Assembly: GCF_001583495.1 (NCBI RefSeq)
Contig: NZ_LQAQ01000117.1
Span: 1-36,303, forward strand
DNA from: Flammeovirga sp. SJP92
GTDB taxonomy: Bacteria; Bacteroidota; Bacteroidia; Cytophagales; Flammeovirgaceae
Length of the DNA stretch: 36,303 nucleotides
Direction: 5' to 3'
Below are positions 17,401-25,376 of this stretch, in pieces; the stretch's first letter is position 1, and the number at the start of each line of letters is the position of its first letter. The translations under genes were made by a program, and so were the position numbers. The notes below the pieces were generated by a model that was not told the DNA's origin, made no database searches, and saw only the letters and a program-made list of their open reading frames with translations.

Positions 17401-17648
17401 TTATCTTTTTATTATCATTTGAGTGTGAGGAAAATTGTGCTCTTTTGCAAATGTGTGCAATGTGCGTTGGCTACCCTAACTGCCCAAAGGACAGAAGCAG
17501 GTTGGCAAAACTATTTTTTTCTTGCTCCAACCTTCAATCAATGAGACAATATTTTCAATCCGTTTTTTCAAATTATAAAATTAGGTTTCAATGTTCTATT
17601 TCGTTTTTTTACTTTCAGATAACGGCAATAATAAGATTACTAATAGAT
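17401..17648. other. Upstream region with GC-richer inverted segment
   Basis: No coding frame I would support. At about 17446-17511 there is a GC-richer stretch with GTTGGCTACCC and GGTTGGCAAAAC around an imperfect palindrome (TAACTGCC ... GCAGGTT). It may hold the GlxA-gene promoter and possibly another decayed cassette junction. Confidence 0.35.
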
Positions 17649-17742
17649 TGCGTGGTAGTTTTCTGTCAAACCACTACGCAGTTTGAGCGGGTTATAAACC
17701 TTAAAATTTACCACATCGCCTGCCATTACTTATACAAAATGT
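17649..17742. repeat. attC-like junction sequence upstream of intron relic 1 (family 2)
   Basis: An inverted repeat TGCGTGGTAGTTT (17649-17661) and AAACCACTACGCA (17668-17680). It is followed by GCGGGTTATAAACC (17687-17700) and a stretch to 17742 that closely matches 26507-26563 in front of relic 5. The last two bases, GT, together with the TAGCG after the intron would restore GTTAGCG. Confidence 0.5.
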
Positions 17743-18283
17743 GTGTCAAAAATGGGCACGATCTATATTCATCTAAATATAGTTCAATCTTCTAGAGGGT
17801 GCAAGTCTCTTATGCACGTAGTATGATCTCGAAGCATTAACAGGTGTGGTTTTCCGTGAGGAATGCACTGAAGTAAGTCAAACGGCAAAAGTTGGTACTG
17901 ACGTACACTCCTGAGAACGAGAGTTCGGAAGGATATCGCGAAGCGAGGCATATGAGGTAGGATGAGCAAGCACATCATTACTAGGTCAGAACGGAAATGC
18001 AAAAACTTAATGCGTTTAGGAATATCTTATGATCAGGCTTACGCTTGGAATAGAACGAGGAAAGGTGGATGGGCAGTTGCTCAAAGTTCTATTCTTATTA
18101 CAACCATTACTTTAGAACGTTTTGAGAAGAGAGGATATATTTCTATTTAAAAAGTTGACTGAACGGTAATCAACCGCAGTATACCTTCATGAGAAGAGAT
18201 TCGAAATGAGGGAGTAGAGCTCGGAGTATGTGTAGTGGTGTGAAAGGCTTTGACCGTCTTTTATGGCGGGACAGTTACTCGAT
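17743..18283 (+). mobile_element. Group II intron relic 1 (type A), both ends present, internally deleted
   Basis: 5' end GTGTC (family GTGTGCCC), then the conserved AGGGTGCAAGTC-type segment, GGAATGCACTGAAGTAAGTC and GTTGGTACTGACGTACACTC. The middle retains a start codon with GAGGTAGG before it and a mini reading frame ending in the reverse-transcriptase tail. The 3' end has the domain V-like region from 18174 and a domain VI ending TTACTCGAT. At 541 bp it is far shorter than a complete intron with its protein gene, so it cannot move by itself. Domain V is degraded here (GCAGTATAC facing GTATGTGTAG). Confidence 0.85.
17962..18150 (+). pseudogene. Remnant of group II intron reverse transcriptase/maturase (N-terminal residues fused to C-terminal tail)
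   Basis: A 62-codon frame beginning MSKHIITRSERK and continuing LGISYDQAYAWNRTRKGGWAVAQ and ILITTITLERFEKRGYISI. The second part is the typical end of group II intron proteins (LGI..G.AY.W..TR.G.W.VA.SPIL.TTIT..RL...GY). About 500 central codons (reverse transcriptase and most of the maturase) are missing, and the frame remains open across the join. Copies of the tail also occur at about 22740-22920, 29400-29572 and 30700-30860. Confidence 0.8.
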
Positions 18284-18299
18284 TAGCGATAGTATTTCA

Positions 18300-18677
18300 T
18301 TATTTATTCGGAAATTCTTGTCCTTTTTTATCCCAGTTAATTTCCCAATAACTATTTCCATTTGGGACAAAGTTTTTAATTCCAATTTCACCTAACTTTT
18401 TCGCTATTTCAATAATGTCTTCTGGCAATTCGCATTCGCTAGATTTGTAGCTATTGTCATTTAGAGAAAGAACAAATGGGTAATCTTCTAATGTGTCGCT
18501 GTCTTCATCCCAAAGTTTAATATTCTTTAGTTTTCCATACCCTACAAAATATCTGTCATTGGGAGGATAATTAGAGGATTTTCGTTCTTCTATCAATTCA
18601 ATGTTAAACAGAGAAAAAACTTTGTCCTTAAATTCTTCCATTTCTTCTCCAGCGTCTTTATGAATAAATAAGTCCAT
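18300..18677 (-). CDS. Hypothetical small acidic protein
   Basis: A 125-residue acidic, soluble protein without signal peptide or membrane helix (MDLFIHKDAGEEMEEFKDK at the start, SYWEINWDKKGQEFPNK at the end). It is the only gene between intron relics 1 and 2. Its stop is 17 bp from the 3' end of relic 1, and its start is 17 bp from an integron-like box read on its strand as GTTATGC. This one-gene, tight-fit layout is typical of integron cassettes. No family recognised. Confidence 0.65.
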   Translation of the reverse strand: MDLFIHKDAGEEMEEFKDKVFSLFNIELIEERKSSNYPPNDRYFVGYGKLKNIKLWDEDSDTLEDYPFVLSLNDNSYKSSECELPEDIIEIAKKLGEIGIKNFVPNGNSYWEINWDKKGQEFPNK

Positions 18678-18693
18678 CTAGCAAGTCAATTAA

Positions 18694-18754
18694 GCATAAC
18701 GTAAAAGCTAAACTGCAGTCAGCGGGTGTGTCAACCGATGACTGCAGCAACTGT
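18694..18754. repeat. attC-like site upstream of intron relic 2
   Basis: Plus strand: GCATAAC (18694-18700), a 5-base spacer, AGCTAAACTGCAGTCAGCGG, a small loop, CCGATGACTGCAGCAACTGT. The arms CTGCAGTCA and TGACTGCAG form a 9-bp stem. The outer box GCATAAC and the box made by joining GT (18753-18754) to TATAGC after the intron (19118) are partly complementary (ATAAC with GTTAT). Read on the minus strand, the order is the R''-L''-L'-R' order of integron attC sites. Confidence 0.65.
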
Positions 18755-19117
18755 GTGTGCCCAAAATAGGCACAATCTATATTCATCTAAATATAGTTCA
18801 ATCTTCTAGAGGGTGCAAGTCCCTTATGCACGGAGTACGATCCCGAAGCATTAGCAGGTGTGGTTTTCCGAGAGGAATGCACTGAAGTAAGTCAAACGGC
18901 AAAAGTTGGTGCTTATGAGTAATAATGGATAAAACAAATTGTCACTTAATAGCATCTCGCTTTCTGAGGAAAATAGCTCGTGATTACCCCAACTTATTTT
19001 ATCTAGGTTATAGCTTCTTGTAGTATAATACTCTGCATAACAAGAGCCGTATGAATTGAGAGGTTCACGTACGGTTCTGTGAGAAGTTAGGGGGGAGATT
19101 CCCCTAGCTTACTCGAC
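18755..19117 (+). mobile_element. Group II intron relic 2 (type B 3' end)
   Basis: The 5' half is nearly identical to relic 1 up to GGCAAAAGTTGGT. The 3' half is different: a canonical 34-nt domain V at 19044-19077 (GAGCCGTATGAATT, GNRA loop GAGA, GGTTCACGTACGGTTC) and domain VI with GGGGGAGATTCCCC ending CTTACTCGAC. No reverse-transcriptase tail is visible. It is 363 bp long. It shares its 3' type only with relic 5. Confidence 0.88.
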
Positions 19118-19207
19118 TATAGCTTTTTTTACTTTCTTAACTTAAGTCAATCACTTGTTTGTTGAAAAGGGTATTTCTTTGTCAAACAACAAACGCAGTA
19201 TAAAATT

Positions 19208-19843
19208 ATGAATCAATGCAGAACTTTAATCGTAATAACGGTAACTTTTCTTCTTACGTTATCAGCTTTTTCTCAAACTAAAACTGATTGGAAAGTTCAA
19301 ACTTCGACAGATGGATTTTTTTTGGTAAAGAGTAAGGTATATTCTGTTAAAAGTGAATCAGGTAAAAAGAAATTTGTTGAGTATGAAGCCACAACTCAAT
19401 TCGATGTTGATTTTGAAAGATGTGTGCACATCCTAAAAAACGTAGGAAATCATAAAATAATAATCAATGAGAAAGATAGCAGATTACTCGATTCTATTTC
19501 AGAAAATAAATCACTGATCTACTATTATTTTGAGCCCACTTGGCCATTTAAAAATTCGGATTGTGTAGCCTTTATGATTTCTAGTATAAATTATGAAAAT
19601 GAGAAAGCTACATTCCAAATAGAAGCAAGTCCTTCGTCTTACAATTCGTTAGGGGTAAATCGTTTGACTGACTATTGCATGACTTTCACGATAAAAAAAC
19701 TTATTAGCGGTAAGGTCGAGATAAATACAACGGCAAAAATTTCACCTACTGTGAATGTCCCCAACTTTATGTTAAAAGCATTTTTTCCAAAAGGCCCCAT
19801 AGATATATTAAAACGCATAGATCGACTGAGTAAAAATGATTGA
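19208..19843 (+). CDS. START-like domain secreted protein
   Basis: A 211-residue protein with a signal peptide (about 1-22, ending SAFSQ) and a single domain resembling the START/SRPBCC lipid-binding fold: DWKVQTSTDGFFLVKSKVY, VEYEATTQFDVDFERCVHILKNV, YYYFEPTWPFKNSDCVAF. These folds bind hydrophobic ligands; the ligand is unknown. It overlaps the following membrane protein gene by 8 bp, so the two are translationally coupled. The pair is on the plus strand, opposite to most genes in the array. Confidence 0.72.
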   Translation: MNQCRTLIVITVTFLLTLSAFSQTKTDWKVQTSTDGFFLVKSKVYSVKSESGKKKFVEYEATTQFDVDFERCVHILKNVGNHKIIINEKDSRLLDSISENKSLIYYYFEPTWPFKNSDCVAFMISSINYENEKATFQIEASPSSYNSLGVNRLTDYCMTFTIKKLISGKVEINTTAKISPTVNVPNFMLKAFFPKGPIDILKRIDRLSKND

Positions 19844-20522
19844 AATAGTAAAAAATAATTCCTTAAAGAGGAGAGCTCGAATTGCAGGTGTTTTTTACCT
19901 TCTTGTTATTCTATTTGGTAGTTCATCTGAATACATCCGTTCCATTGTAATAGTTGAAGGGAACGTAACTCAAACGGTTGCTAACATTCTTAGTTCAGAA
20001 TTTTTGTTCCGAATAGGCGTCTTGAGTGATTTCGTTATGATTGTTTGCTACATCTTATTGGCAGTAGTACTTCATTCCATTTTCACAAAATATAATCGAA
20101 CATTGTCATTATTGTTTTTACTGTTTACCCTAGTAAGTTCAGTTTTACTTTGCGTGAGTACATTTTACCAATTTTCTGCTATACTATTACTGACTAACGA
20201 ATTTATTGCTTGGAGCCAACTGGACCTGCATACACATGTAATGTTTTCACTAACAAAACATTTATATATGTATTTTACTGCTCAAATATTTTTTGGTTTA
20301 TGGCTTCTTCCTTTAGGGTATTTGGTTTGGAAATCTAGGAAATTCCCGAGTATCATAGGTATTCTGTTGATGTTATCTTGTCTTGGACATCTAATTGAAT
20401 TTTTGATCTATTTCCTAGATCCTGCATACAAATCACTTTCGTATCCTGGGTTGATGGTTGCCATGATAGGAGAGTTTTCCTTTTGTTTATGGTTGTTGAT
20501 AAAAGGAGTAAAAGATGATTAG
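19836..20522 (+). CDS. DUF4386 family membrane protein
   Basis: A 228-residue protein with six hydrophobic helices (for example IAGVFYLLVILFG at 17-29, VMIVCYILLAVVL, LLFLLFTLVSSVLLCVSTF, FFGLWLLPLGYLVW). The pattern RRARIAGVFYLLVILFG... GLWLLPLGYLVWKS matches the DUF4386 family of uncharacterised membrane proteins. It overlaps the START-like gene (8 bp) and is convergent with the Crp/Fnr gene, overlapping it by 4 bp at the stops. Confidence 0.8.
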   Translation: MIEIVKNNSLKRRARIAGVFYLLVILFGSSSEYIRSIVIVEGNVTQTVANILSSEFLFRIGVLSDFVMIVCYILLAVVLHSIFTKYNRTLSLLFLLFTLVSSVLLCVSTFYQFSAILLLTNEFIAWSQLDLHTHVMFSLTKHLYMYFTAQIFFGLWLLPLGYLVWKSRKFPSIIGILLMLSCLGHLIEFLIYFLDPAYKSLSYPGLMVAMIGEFSFCLWLLIKGVKDD

Positions 20523-21097
20523 GATTTAAATGCAGTTCTTTTTCTAATTCTACTCAAAGACTCTGGTGTCATCCCTAAATAACTCGCTAGGTGATACTGA
20601 GCTACCCGTTGAATTAGTAATGGGTTTTTATTGAGTAAATCGAAATACCGTTCCTCCGGACTTTGTAGCTTGAAATTCTCAAATGACTCCAAAAGCTCAC
20701 TATTATTTTGCTCAGTGAGCAACCTTCCAAGTGTTTCAAACTGAGGGAATCTTTCAAAAAAGTCTTGTTCAACTTCTGTTGTTCCGATTGCCAATGTAGT
20801 GTCTTCTAAACAAGAAAGGGAATAAAGTGATGGTGATTTTTCCATTACGCTTTTTATGGTATTCAGGGGTTGTTCCTCTGTATAAAAAAAAGTAGTTTTT
20901 TCTTCACCTTCTATTGTCCTGTACTGTCTTACAAGGCCTTTTAAATTAAAATAACAAACGTCACAAACTTCTCCCTCTCTAATTATTACAGTTCCTTTTT
21001 CAAATGTTTTGATAGGTATATATTGGTTCATAGCATCTATTTCTTCTTGACTTAGATCTATAAATTTTGAAATATATTGAACGAGTAAATTCCCCAT
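20519..21097 (-). CDS. Crp/Fnr-family transcriptional regulator
   Basis: A 192-residue protein. The N-terminal cyclic-nucleotide-binding beta-roll (about 25-115: FEKGTVIIREGEVCDVCYFNLKGLVRQY) is followed by a short C-terminal helix-turn-helix (VAQYHLASYLGMTPESLSRIRKR). This short form is common in Bacteroidota. It probably controls the convergent START-like/DUF4386 pair, but no operator could be assigned. It starts only 16 bp from the 5' end of intron relic 3; the palindromic part of a junction site is missing there. Confidence 0.9.
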   Translation of the reverse strand: MGNLLVQYISKFIDLSQEEIDAMNQYIPIKTFEKGTVIIREGEVCDVCYFNLKGLVRQYRTIEGEEKTTFFYTEEQPLNTIKSVMEKSPSLYSLSCLEDTTLAIGTTEVEQDFFERFPQFETLGRLLTEQNNSELLESFENFKLQSPEERYFDLLNKNPLLIQRVAQYHLASYLGMTPESLSRIRKRTAFKS

Positions 21098-21113
21098 TTT
21101 TATTAGCTAATGT

Positions 21114-21573
21114 GTATGCCCAAAATGTGCACGATCTATATTCATCTAAATATAGTTCAATCATCTAGAGGGTGCAAATCCCTTATGCGCGGAGTATGAT
21201 CCTAAAGCATTAGTACGTGACAAGGTGGTTTTTCGTGAGGAATGCACTGAAGTAAGTCAAAAGGCAAAAGTTGGTACTGATGTACACTCCTGAGAACGAG
21301 AGTTCGAAAGGATATCAGGAAGCGAGGCATATGAGGCACAGGCGGTTGGGCAGTTTCTCAAAGTCCTATTCTTATTACAAACATTACTTTAGAACGTCTA
21401 GAGAAGAGAGGATATATTTCTATATCCGAGATCAACTAAAAGTTGACTGAACGGTAATCAACCTCAGTATACTTTCATGAGAAGAGATTCGAAATGAGGG
21501 AGCGAAGCTCGGAGTACATACGGTGGTGTGAGAGGCTCTCCCCGTCATTTATTGAGGGAGTAGTCTACTTGAT
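21114..21573 (+). mobile_element. Group II intron relic 3 (type A), both ends present
   Basis: 5' end GTATGCCC, the AGGGTGCAAATCCC segment, and CCTGAGAACGAGAGTTCGAAAGG. It is then fused to the reverse-transcriptase tail (CGGTTGGGCAGTTTCTCAAAG) and ends in the domain V-like region from about 21464 and CTACTTGAT. The deletion point differs from relic 1. The bases before (GCTAATGT) and after (TGGCA) join to GTTGGCA. The upstream palindrome seen at other junctions is absent, so the left part of this junction has been lost. Confidence 0.85.
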
Positions 21574-21582
21574 TGGCAACTG

Positions 21583-22599
21583 TTATTTCAACTTTTTGAT
21601 AAGCTCTTCTTCATCTGGTAAATATTCTCTTAATGCTTTAGGTAGATCTTTAGTTAATTGATATTCTGATATACCTATTGGTTTATTTACTGTTCTTAAA
21701 GCATATTCTACTTCTAAAGTATTTTTTGAAGCACATAAAAGAATACCTATAGAGGGGTTTTCATTTTCTTCTTTTTCAATGTTATCTAAAAGTTCAAGAT
21801 AAAAATTTAACTTTCCTGCATATTCAGGTTTAAATTCACCTGCTTTTAACTCTACAACTACCAAGCATTGTAATTTTCTATGATAGAATAATAAATCTAG
21901 ATAATAATCTTTTTCTCCTAAACTCAGTTTATATTGATTACCAATAAATGCAAAACCTTGACCTAATTCTAATAAGACATCTTTTATCTTAGAGATCATT
22001 GCTGCTTCTAACTCAGCTTCTTTAATACTTCCTGACAAGCCGAGAAAGTCTAACGAATATGAACTTTTAATAGTCTCGTCTGCTTGTTCTGAAAGATGTT
22101 CAGGTAATGTTTGATTAAAATTATGTTGCTTATTCTCACTTAATGAACGTACATAAGAATTCGCCTTAATTTGATTTAATAGAACATTTCTACTCCATCC
22201 AAATTCTTTAGAGGACTTTATGTAGAATTCTGCCTCATCATCATCTTTAATCTTCTGCATTATTAATAAATTATGTCCCCAAGGAATTTCTGCGACAAGC
22301 TGTCGCAGTTTTTCATTTGCAGAATATCTAGAAAAAAATTTTCTCATATCCCAAAGGTTTCTACTTGAGTAACCTTCTGTATTTGGAAATTTATTTTTAA
22401 GATCTCTAGAGAGTTGTTCAACTATTGATTTTCCCCAACCATTTTCATTTTGCTGTCGATGAATTATTGCCCCAATATTCATATAGTGGTTCATTTGTAC
22501 TTCATTAACTTTGATGACTGCCTTTGTACGAGATACCTCTATTTCAGTTTGAATTAATGATAAAGTATCCTGATAAGCTTTAGTTGGTATATTTTTCAT
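21583..22599 (-). CDS. PDDEXK nuclease domain protein, YhcG/DUF1016 family
   Basis: A 338-residue protein. The N-terminal DUF1016 domain (about 15-165) shows GWGKSIVEQLSRDLKNKFP and NLWDMRKFFSRY. The C-terminal PDDEXK nuclease domain (about 180-330) has D235 (DYYLDLLFYHRKL), E250 and K252 in VVVELKAGEFKPEY. Members occur in mobile and defence contexts and are predicted DNA nucleases; the exact role is unknown. Its stop is 10 bp from intron relic 3 and its start about 45 bp from an integron-like box read on its strand as GTTAGCA. A decayed relative lies at 13953-14280. Confidence 0.93.
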   Translation of the reverse strand: MKNIPTKAYQDTLSLIQTEIEVSRTKAVIKVNEVQMNHYMNIGAIIHRQQNENGWGKSIVEQLSRDLKNKFPNTEGYSSRNLWDMRKFFSRYSANEKLRQLVAEIPWGHNLLIMQKIKDDDEAEFYIKSSKEFGWSRNVLLNQIKANSYVRSLSENKQHNFNQTLPEHLSEQADETIKSSYSLDFLGLSGSIKEAELEAAMISKIKDVLLELGQGFAFIGNQYKLSLGEKDYYLDLLFYHRKLQCLVVVELKAGEFKPEYAGKLNFYLELLDNIEKEENENPSIGILLCASKNTLEVEYALRTVNKPIGISEYQLTKDLPKALREYLPDEEELIKKLK

Positions 22600-22644
22600 A
22601 GGATACGAAGATAATTATTTTTTAATTTATTGGAAGTTTAGAGT

Positions 22645-22694
22645 TGCTAACGATTTGGCTAAACTACGATGAGCAGATGGAGATTAGCTAATGT
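22645..22694. repeat. attC-like site upstream of intron relic 4
   Basis: Plus strand: TGCTAAC (22645-22651), a spacer, GGCTAAACTACGATGAG, a loop, then CTAATGT ending at the intron. The arms are shorter and weaker than at relics 2 and 7, but the TGCTAAC...GGCTAAACTACGA order is the same. On the minus strand the first box reads GTTAGCA, similar to the GTTGGCA regenerated at the other end of the nuclease block. Confidence 0.5.
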
Positions 22695-23037
22695 GTGTGC
22701 CCAAAATGGGCACGATCTATATTTGTCTAAAAAGTCCAAACGGAAGCACAAAAACTTAATGTGCTTAGGAATATAGGCTTACTCTTGGAGGAGAAAGAGG
22801 AAAGGAGGTTGGGCATTTGCTCAAAGTCCAATTCTTATTTCAACTATTACTTTAGAACGTCTAGAAAAGAGAGGATATATTGCGATGTCAGACATCTACA
22901 AAAAGTTAACCGAACGGTAATCAACCGCCGTATACCTTCATGAGAAGAGATTCGAAATGAGGGAGCATAGCTCGGAGTACGTACGGTGGTGTGAGGGTGC
23001 TCTCAATGTCATTCTGTGTCGGGGCAGTCTTGCAGGT
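22695..23037 (+). mobile_element. Group II intron relic 4 (type A), heavily deleted
   Basis: Only about 45 bases of the 5' end remain (GTGTGCCCAAAATGGGCACG onward). They are joined directly to the reverse-transcriptase tail (AGGAAAGGAGGTTGGGCATT) and the 3' region with CCGCCGTATACC, ATTCGAAATGAGGGAG and GTACGTACGGTGGTGTGAG. Domain VI is altered and ends CTTGCAGGT, so the exact 3' boundary is uncertain by a few bases. Confidence 0.8.
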
Positions 23038-23389
23038 ATTATTCATTTTTCATTAACCTTCAGTCTAAATTTAGGATAATTCTTTAAACCATGGCACTGC
23101 TATTCATAAAAAATAGTTATTAGTATCAAAAAAAAACGATGGATAGCAGACAATCTCTTTTGTAATTTTTGGTCGTGTGAGAATTGCAAATGTGTTTAAA
23201 AGTGATGGTAGATAATTATACTAAATGAATTCAGTTCTTGTTCTATTTTTTTATACAACACATATTCAGTGATTAGTATTTTTTTAAATAATCATAAAAT
23301 CCTTGGAAATATATTCCATGGACTATATGTTTGTAATTATAATCCATGGATGTTAATTCCATGTATGTTTAATTTATAATTCAAACGAT
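23038..23389. other. AT-rich intergenic region before a Cys-rich peptide gene
   Basis: No coding frame. Near its right end are repeated TCCATGGA-type palindromes (ATTCCATGGAC near 23312, AATCCATGGATG near 23341), which could be operator sites for the peptide/decarboxylase genes. No clear promoter assigned. Confidence 0.35.
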
Positions 23390-23554
23390 ATGAGTACAAA
23401 AACAAAACTTCCAGCAAAATGTGTAGACTTAAAAGCTCCTTATTTACCTGTAACAAAATTGTGGTGCAGTTTCTGTGCCCCAACAGGAGGCAATGTATGT
23501 TGGCTTGTGTGTAAAGCAATTGGTAAAAAAGAGAAGGAACACTCACATAAATAG
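23390..23554 (+). CDS. Small Cys-rich peptide, unknown
   Basis: A 54-residue frame, MSTKTKLPAKCVDLKAPYLP then VTKLWCSFCAPTGGNVCWLV, ending CKAIGKKEKEHSHK. Five Cys in residues 11-41 (CxxC in WCSFC; CWLVC), Trp next to Cys, and a basic, His-containing tail. No signal peptide. It lies 120 bp upstream of the phosphatidylserine decarboxylase gene on the same strand. It could be a small metal-binding protein or a precursor peptide, or a chance frame; codon use looks normal for the region. Confidence 0.5.
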   Translation: MSTKTKLPAKCVDLKAPYLPVTKLWCSFCAPTGGNVCWLVCKAIGKKEKEHSHK

Positions 23555-23674
23555 AATATAAATAGAACAAATAAGAATCCCTGCTAAAAACAGTAAGCCA
23601 ATAAGGAAATATGGTTCACGGATTCTTCTGACCCCAGGTACAGTGGGATTATTTAGCTTAACTCATAAAAGTAA

Positions 23675-24580
23675 ATGGAGATGAACAATACAATTTCATA
23701 CATTGATAGAAAAAGTGGAGAAGTAGTGATTGAGAATCCTCCAGGTGGAGGAATGCTATCACTTCTATATAACTCGGCGTTAGGTCTTGTCACTCTGAAT
23801 ACACTGGTGAAAAGGAAATTCGTCTCGAGGTTTTATGGCTTTCTGATGGAACGGTCTTGGTCTTCAAAACTTATTAAAGGTTTTGTCGAGAAATATTCAA
23901 TAAACATGAGCGAGTTTATTGTTCCAGTGGGTGGTTATGTGTCATTTAATCAGTTTTTCTATAGAGCACTTAAAGTCGGAGCACGTAAGGTTTCAAAGGG
24001 AATTGTTTCACCTGCTGATGGTAAGGTTCTAGCTTTCGAGAATATTGATTCAAACTTCTCCTTTCATGTAAAAGGGATTACTTTTAATCTAGAGGACTTT
24101 TTCCAGGATAAAACATTGGCATCAAAATATGAGGGTGGAAATATGACAATTATTCGATTAGCACCTGATGACTACCACCGCTTTCATTTCCCAGCCAAAG
24201 GCGAAGTAGATGAAACGGTTAATATCAAAGGTGATTATCTCTCAGTTTCACCCTTGGCATTGAAGTCTCATTTAAAGACATTTTCTTCAAACAAACGTGC
24301 TTATACCAATCTAAAAACAAATGAGTTTGGTGATATTGGCATCATAGAGGTGGGGTCTACTATGGTAGGAAGTATTGTACAGACCTCCATTTCATCTAAT
24401 GCTGTTGAAGCGGGTGAAGAGAAAGGGTATTTCAAGTTTGGAGGTTCCACCATTGTGCTGTTTTTTGAGAAAGGAAAGATGTCTGTTGCCAAAGATATTT
24501 TAAAAAATACTCAAATGGGAATTGAGACAAAAGTTAGCATGGGTGAAAGTATTGAGCATATGGATAATCAGCCTTTTTAG
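23675..24580 (+). CDS. psd: Phosphatidylserine decarboxylase
   Basis: A 301-residue pyruvoyl-dependent decarboxylase that makes phosphatidylethanolamine from phosphatidylserine at the membrane. Visible landmarks are FNQFFYRALK (92-100), SPADGKVLAF with D115, the His residues in DDYHRFHFP (168 and 171), and the self-cleavage site FGGSTIVLFF, where S258 would become the pyruvoyl group after cleavage between G257 and S258. The canonical motif is LGST; here it is GGST. Length suits the longer, eukaryote-like or accessory forms. The Met at residue 3 is an alternative start. A Cys-rich peptide gene precedes it and a MarR gene follows. Confidence 0.9.
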   Translation: MEMNNTISYIDRKSGEVVIENPPGGGMLSLLYNSALGLVTLNTLVKRKFVSRFYGFLMERSWSSKLIKGFVEKYSINMSEFIVPVGGYVSFNQFFYRALKVGARKVSKGIVSPADGKVLAFENIDSNFSFHVKGITFNLEDFFQDKTLASKYEGGNMTIIRLAPDDYHRFHFPAKGEVDETVNIKGDYLSVSPLALKSHLKTFSSNKRAYTNLKTNEFGDIGIIEVGSTMVGSIVQTSISSNAVEAGEEKGYFKFGGSTIVLFFEKGKMSVAKDILKNTQMGIETKVSMGESIEHMDNQPF

Positions 24581-24859
24581 GCCACCTTCTATATATTCAG
24601 TCTCTGGCTAAACACATCTGTTGTTGGGTTCTGAATGTGAAAATGCTTTTCATTTTTAACGCTAAACTTACCTCATTTTTTGCAAAATGTAGTTGCAGGA
24701 ATAGACGGGTAGCTATAATAGGTTTTGTATTAGCAGCAGAAAAAATTAGCATGACTTTTAATTTACTTTGATCCGATTGTAAATTTTAGAGGTGAGTCGT
24801 GTAATTCAATTGGAAAAAGAAAATGTTCATTGGTACTTGAATCTACAATTGGATACACA
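24581..24859. other. Intergenic region between psd and the MarR gene
   Basis: No coding frame seen. It contains scattered fragments such as CTGGCTAAACACA and AACGCTAAAC that recall the junction word GGCTAAACTAC, but no palindrome accompanies them. Confidence 0.3.
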
Positions 24860-24889
24860 TTATAATGTTTTTATAGTATAAAATTGTAA
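24860..24889 (+). promoter_or_regulatory. Imperfect palindrome, probable MarR operator
   Basis: TTATAATGTTTTTATA, G, then TATAAAATTGTAA, ending 10 bp before the ATG at 24900. The position and symmetry suit an autoregulatory MarR site; AT-richness makes chance palindromes common. Confidence 0.4.
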
Positions 24890-24899
24890 TTTTGCTTCT

Positions 24900-25337
24900 A
24901 TGGCAAATAAAGACTTGGTACTTAATAATGAGTATGCTAATACCGAACAAAAAACCGTTGGGTTGCTAGCATGTGTAGCACAGGAGATACAAGCAAAGTA
25001 TATAAAAGTTTTATCACCTTTGGGGGTGTCTCCTTTGCAATCCAATATTATACATGTGCTTGACCTTGGTCCTGAAAAAGGTTTGACTGTAAACGAAATT
25101 AAAAAACTCCAATTTGAGGAAAGTCCAAATATTTCAAGGGCTTTAAACAAACTTATGGATAAGGGGTACATTATAAAAAATCGCAATAAGGTTGACCAAC
25201 GTGTTGTGTATATTCAAATTACCGATGAAGGACGTAAGCTACATAAAAAATGTGATGAAGTCAGTGCTTCTGTCTTCAAATTAGATTTACCAGATAAGGA
25301 TATTGAAGCTTTATTTCAAATTTTGAAGAAGTTATAA
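24900..25337 (+). CDS. MarR-family transcriptional regulator
   Basis: A 145-residue winged-helix protein: dimerisation helix around residues 20-45, recognition region about 60-90 (GLTVNEIKKLQFEESPNISRALNKLMDKGYI), wing KNRNKVDQRVVYIQITDEGRKL, then a C-terminal dimer helix. There is one Cys in the N-terminal helix (LLACVAQEI). It probably autoregulates via 24860-24889. Its stop is 40 bp from a fragment of the intron family. Confidence 0.88.
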   Translation: MANKDLVLNNEYANTEQKTVGLLACVAQEIQAKYIKVLSPLGVSPLQSNIIHVLDLGPEKGLTVNEIKKLQFEESPNISRALNKLMDKGYIIKNRNKVDQRVVYIQITDEGRKLHKKCDEVSASVFKLDLPDKDIEALFQILKKL

Positions 25338-25376
25338 CTTGTATTAGTTTAAAACGTCAAATTATTATGATTGTTT

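Noticed and set aside
17349-17795. A 148-codon plus-strand frame across the GlxA gene start and the junction
   Set aside because: It runs antisense into the GlxA gene, crosses the palindromic junction and enters the intron; composition is not protein-like.
21098-21113. An attC-like site before intron relic 3
   Set aside because: Only TTAGCTAATGT is present; no outer AAC box and no palindrome, so it was not listed as a site.
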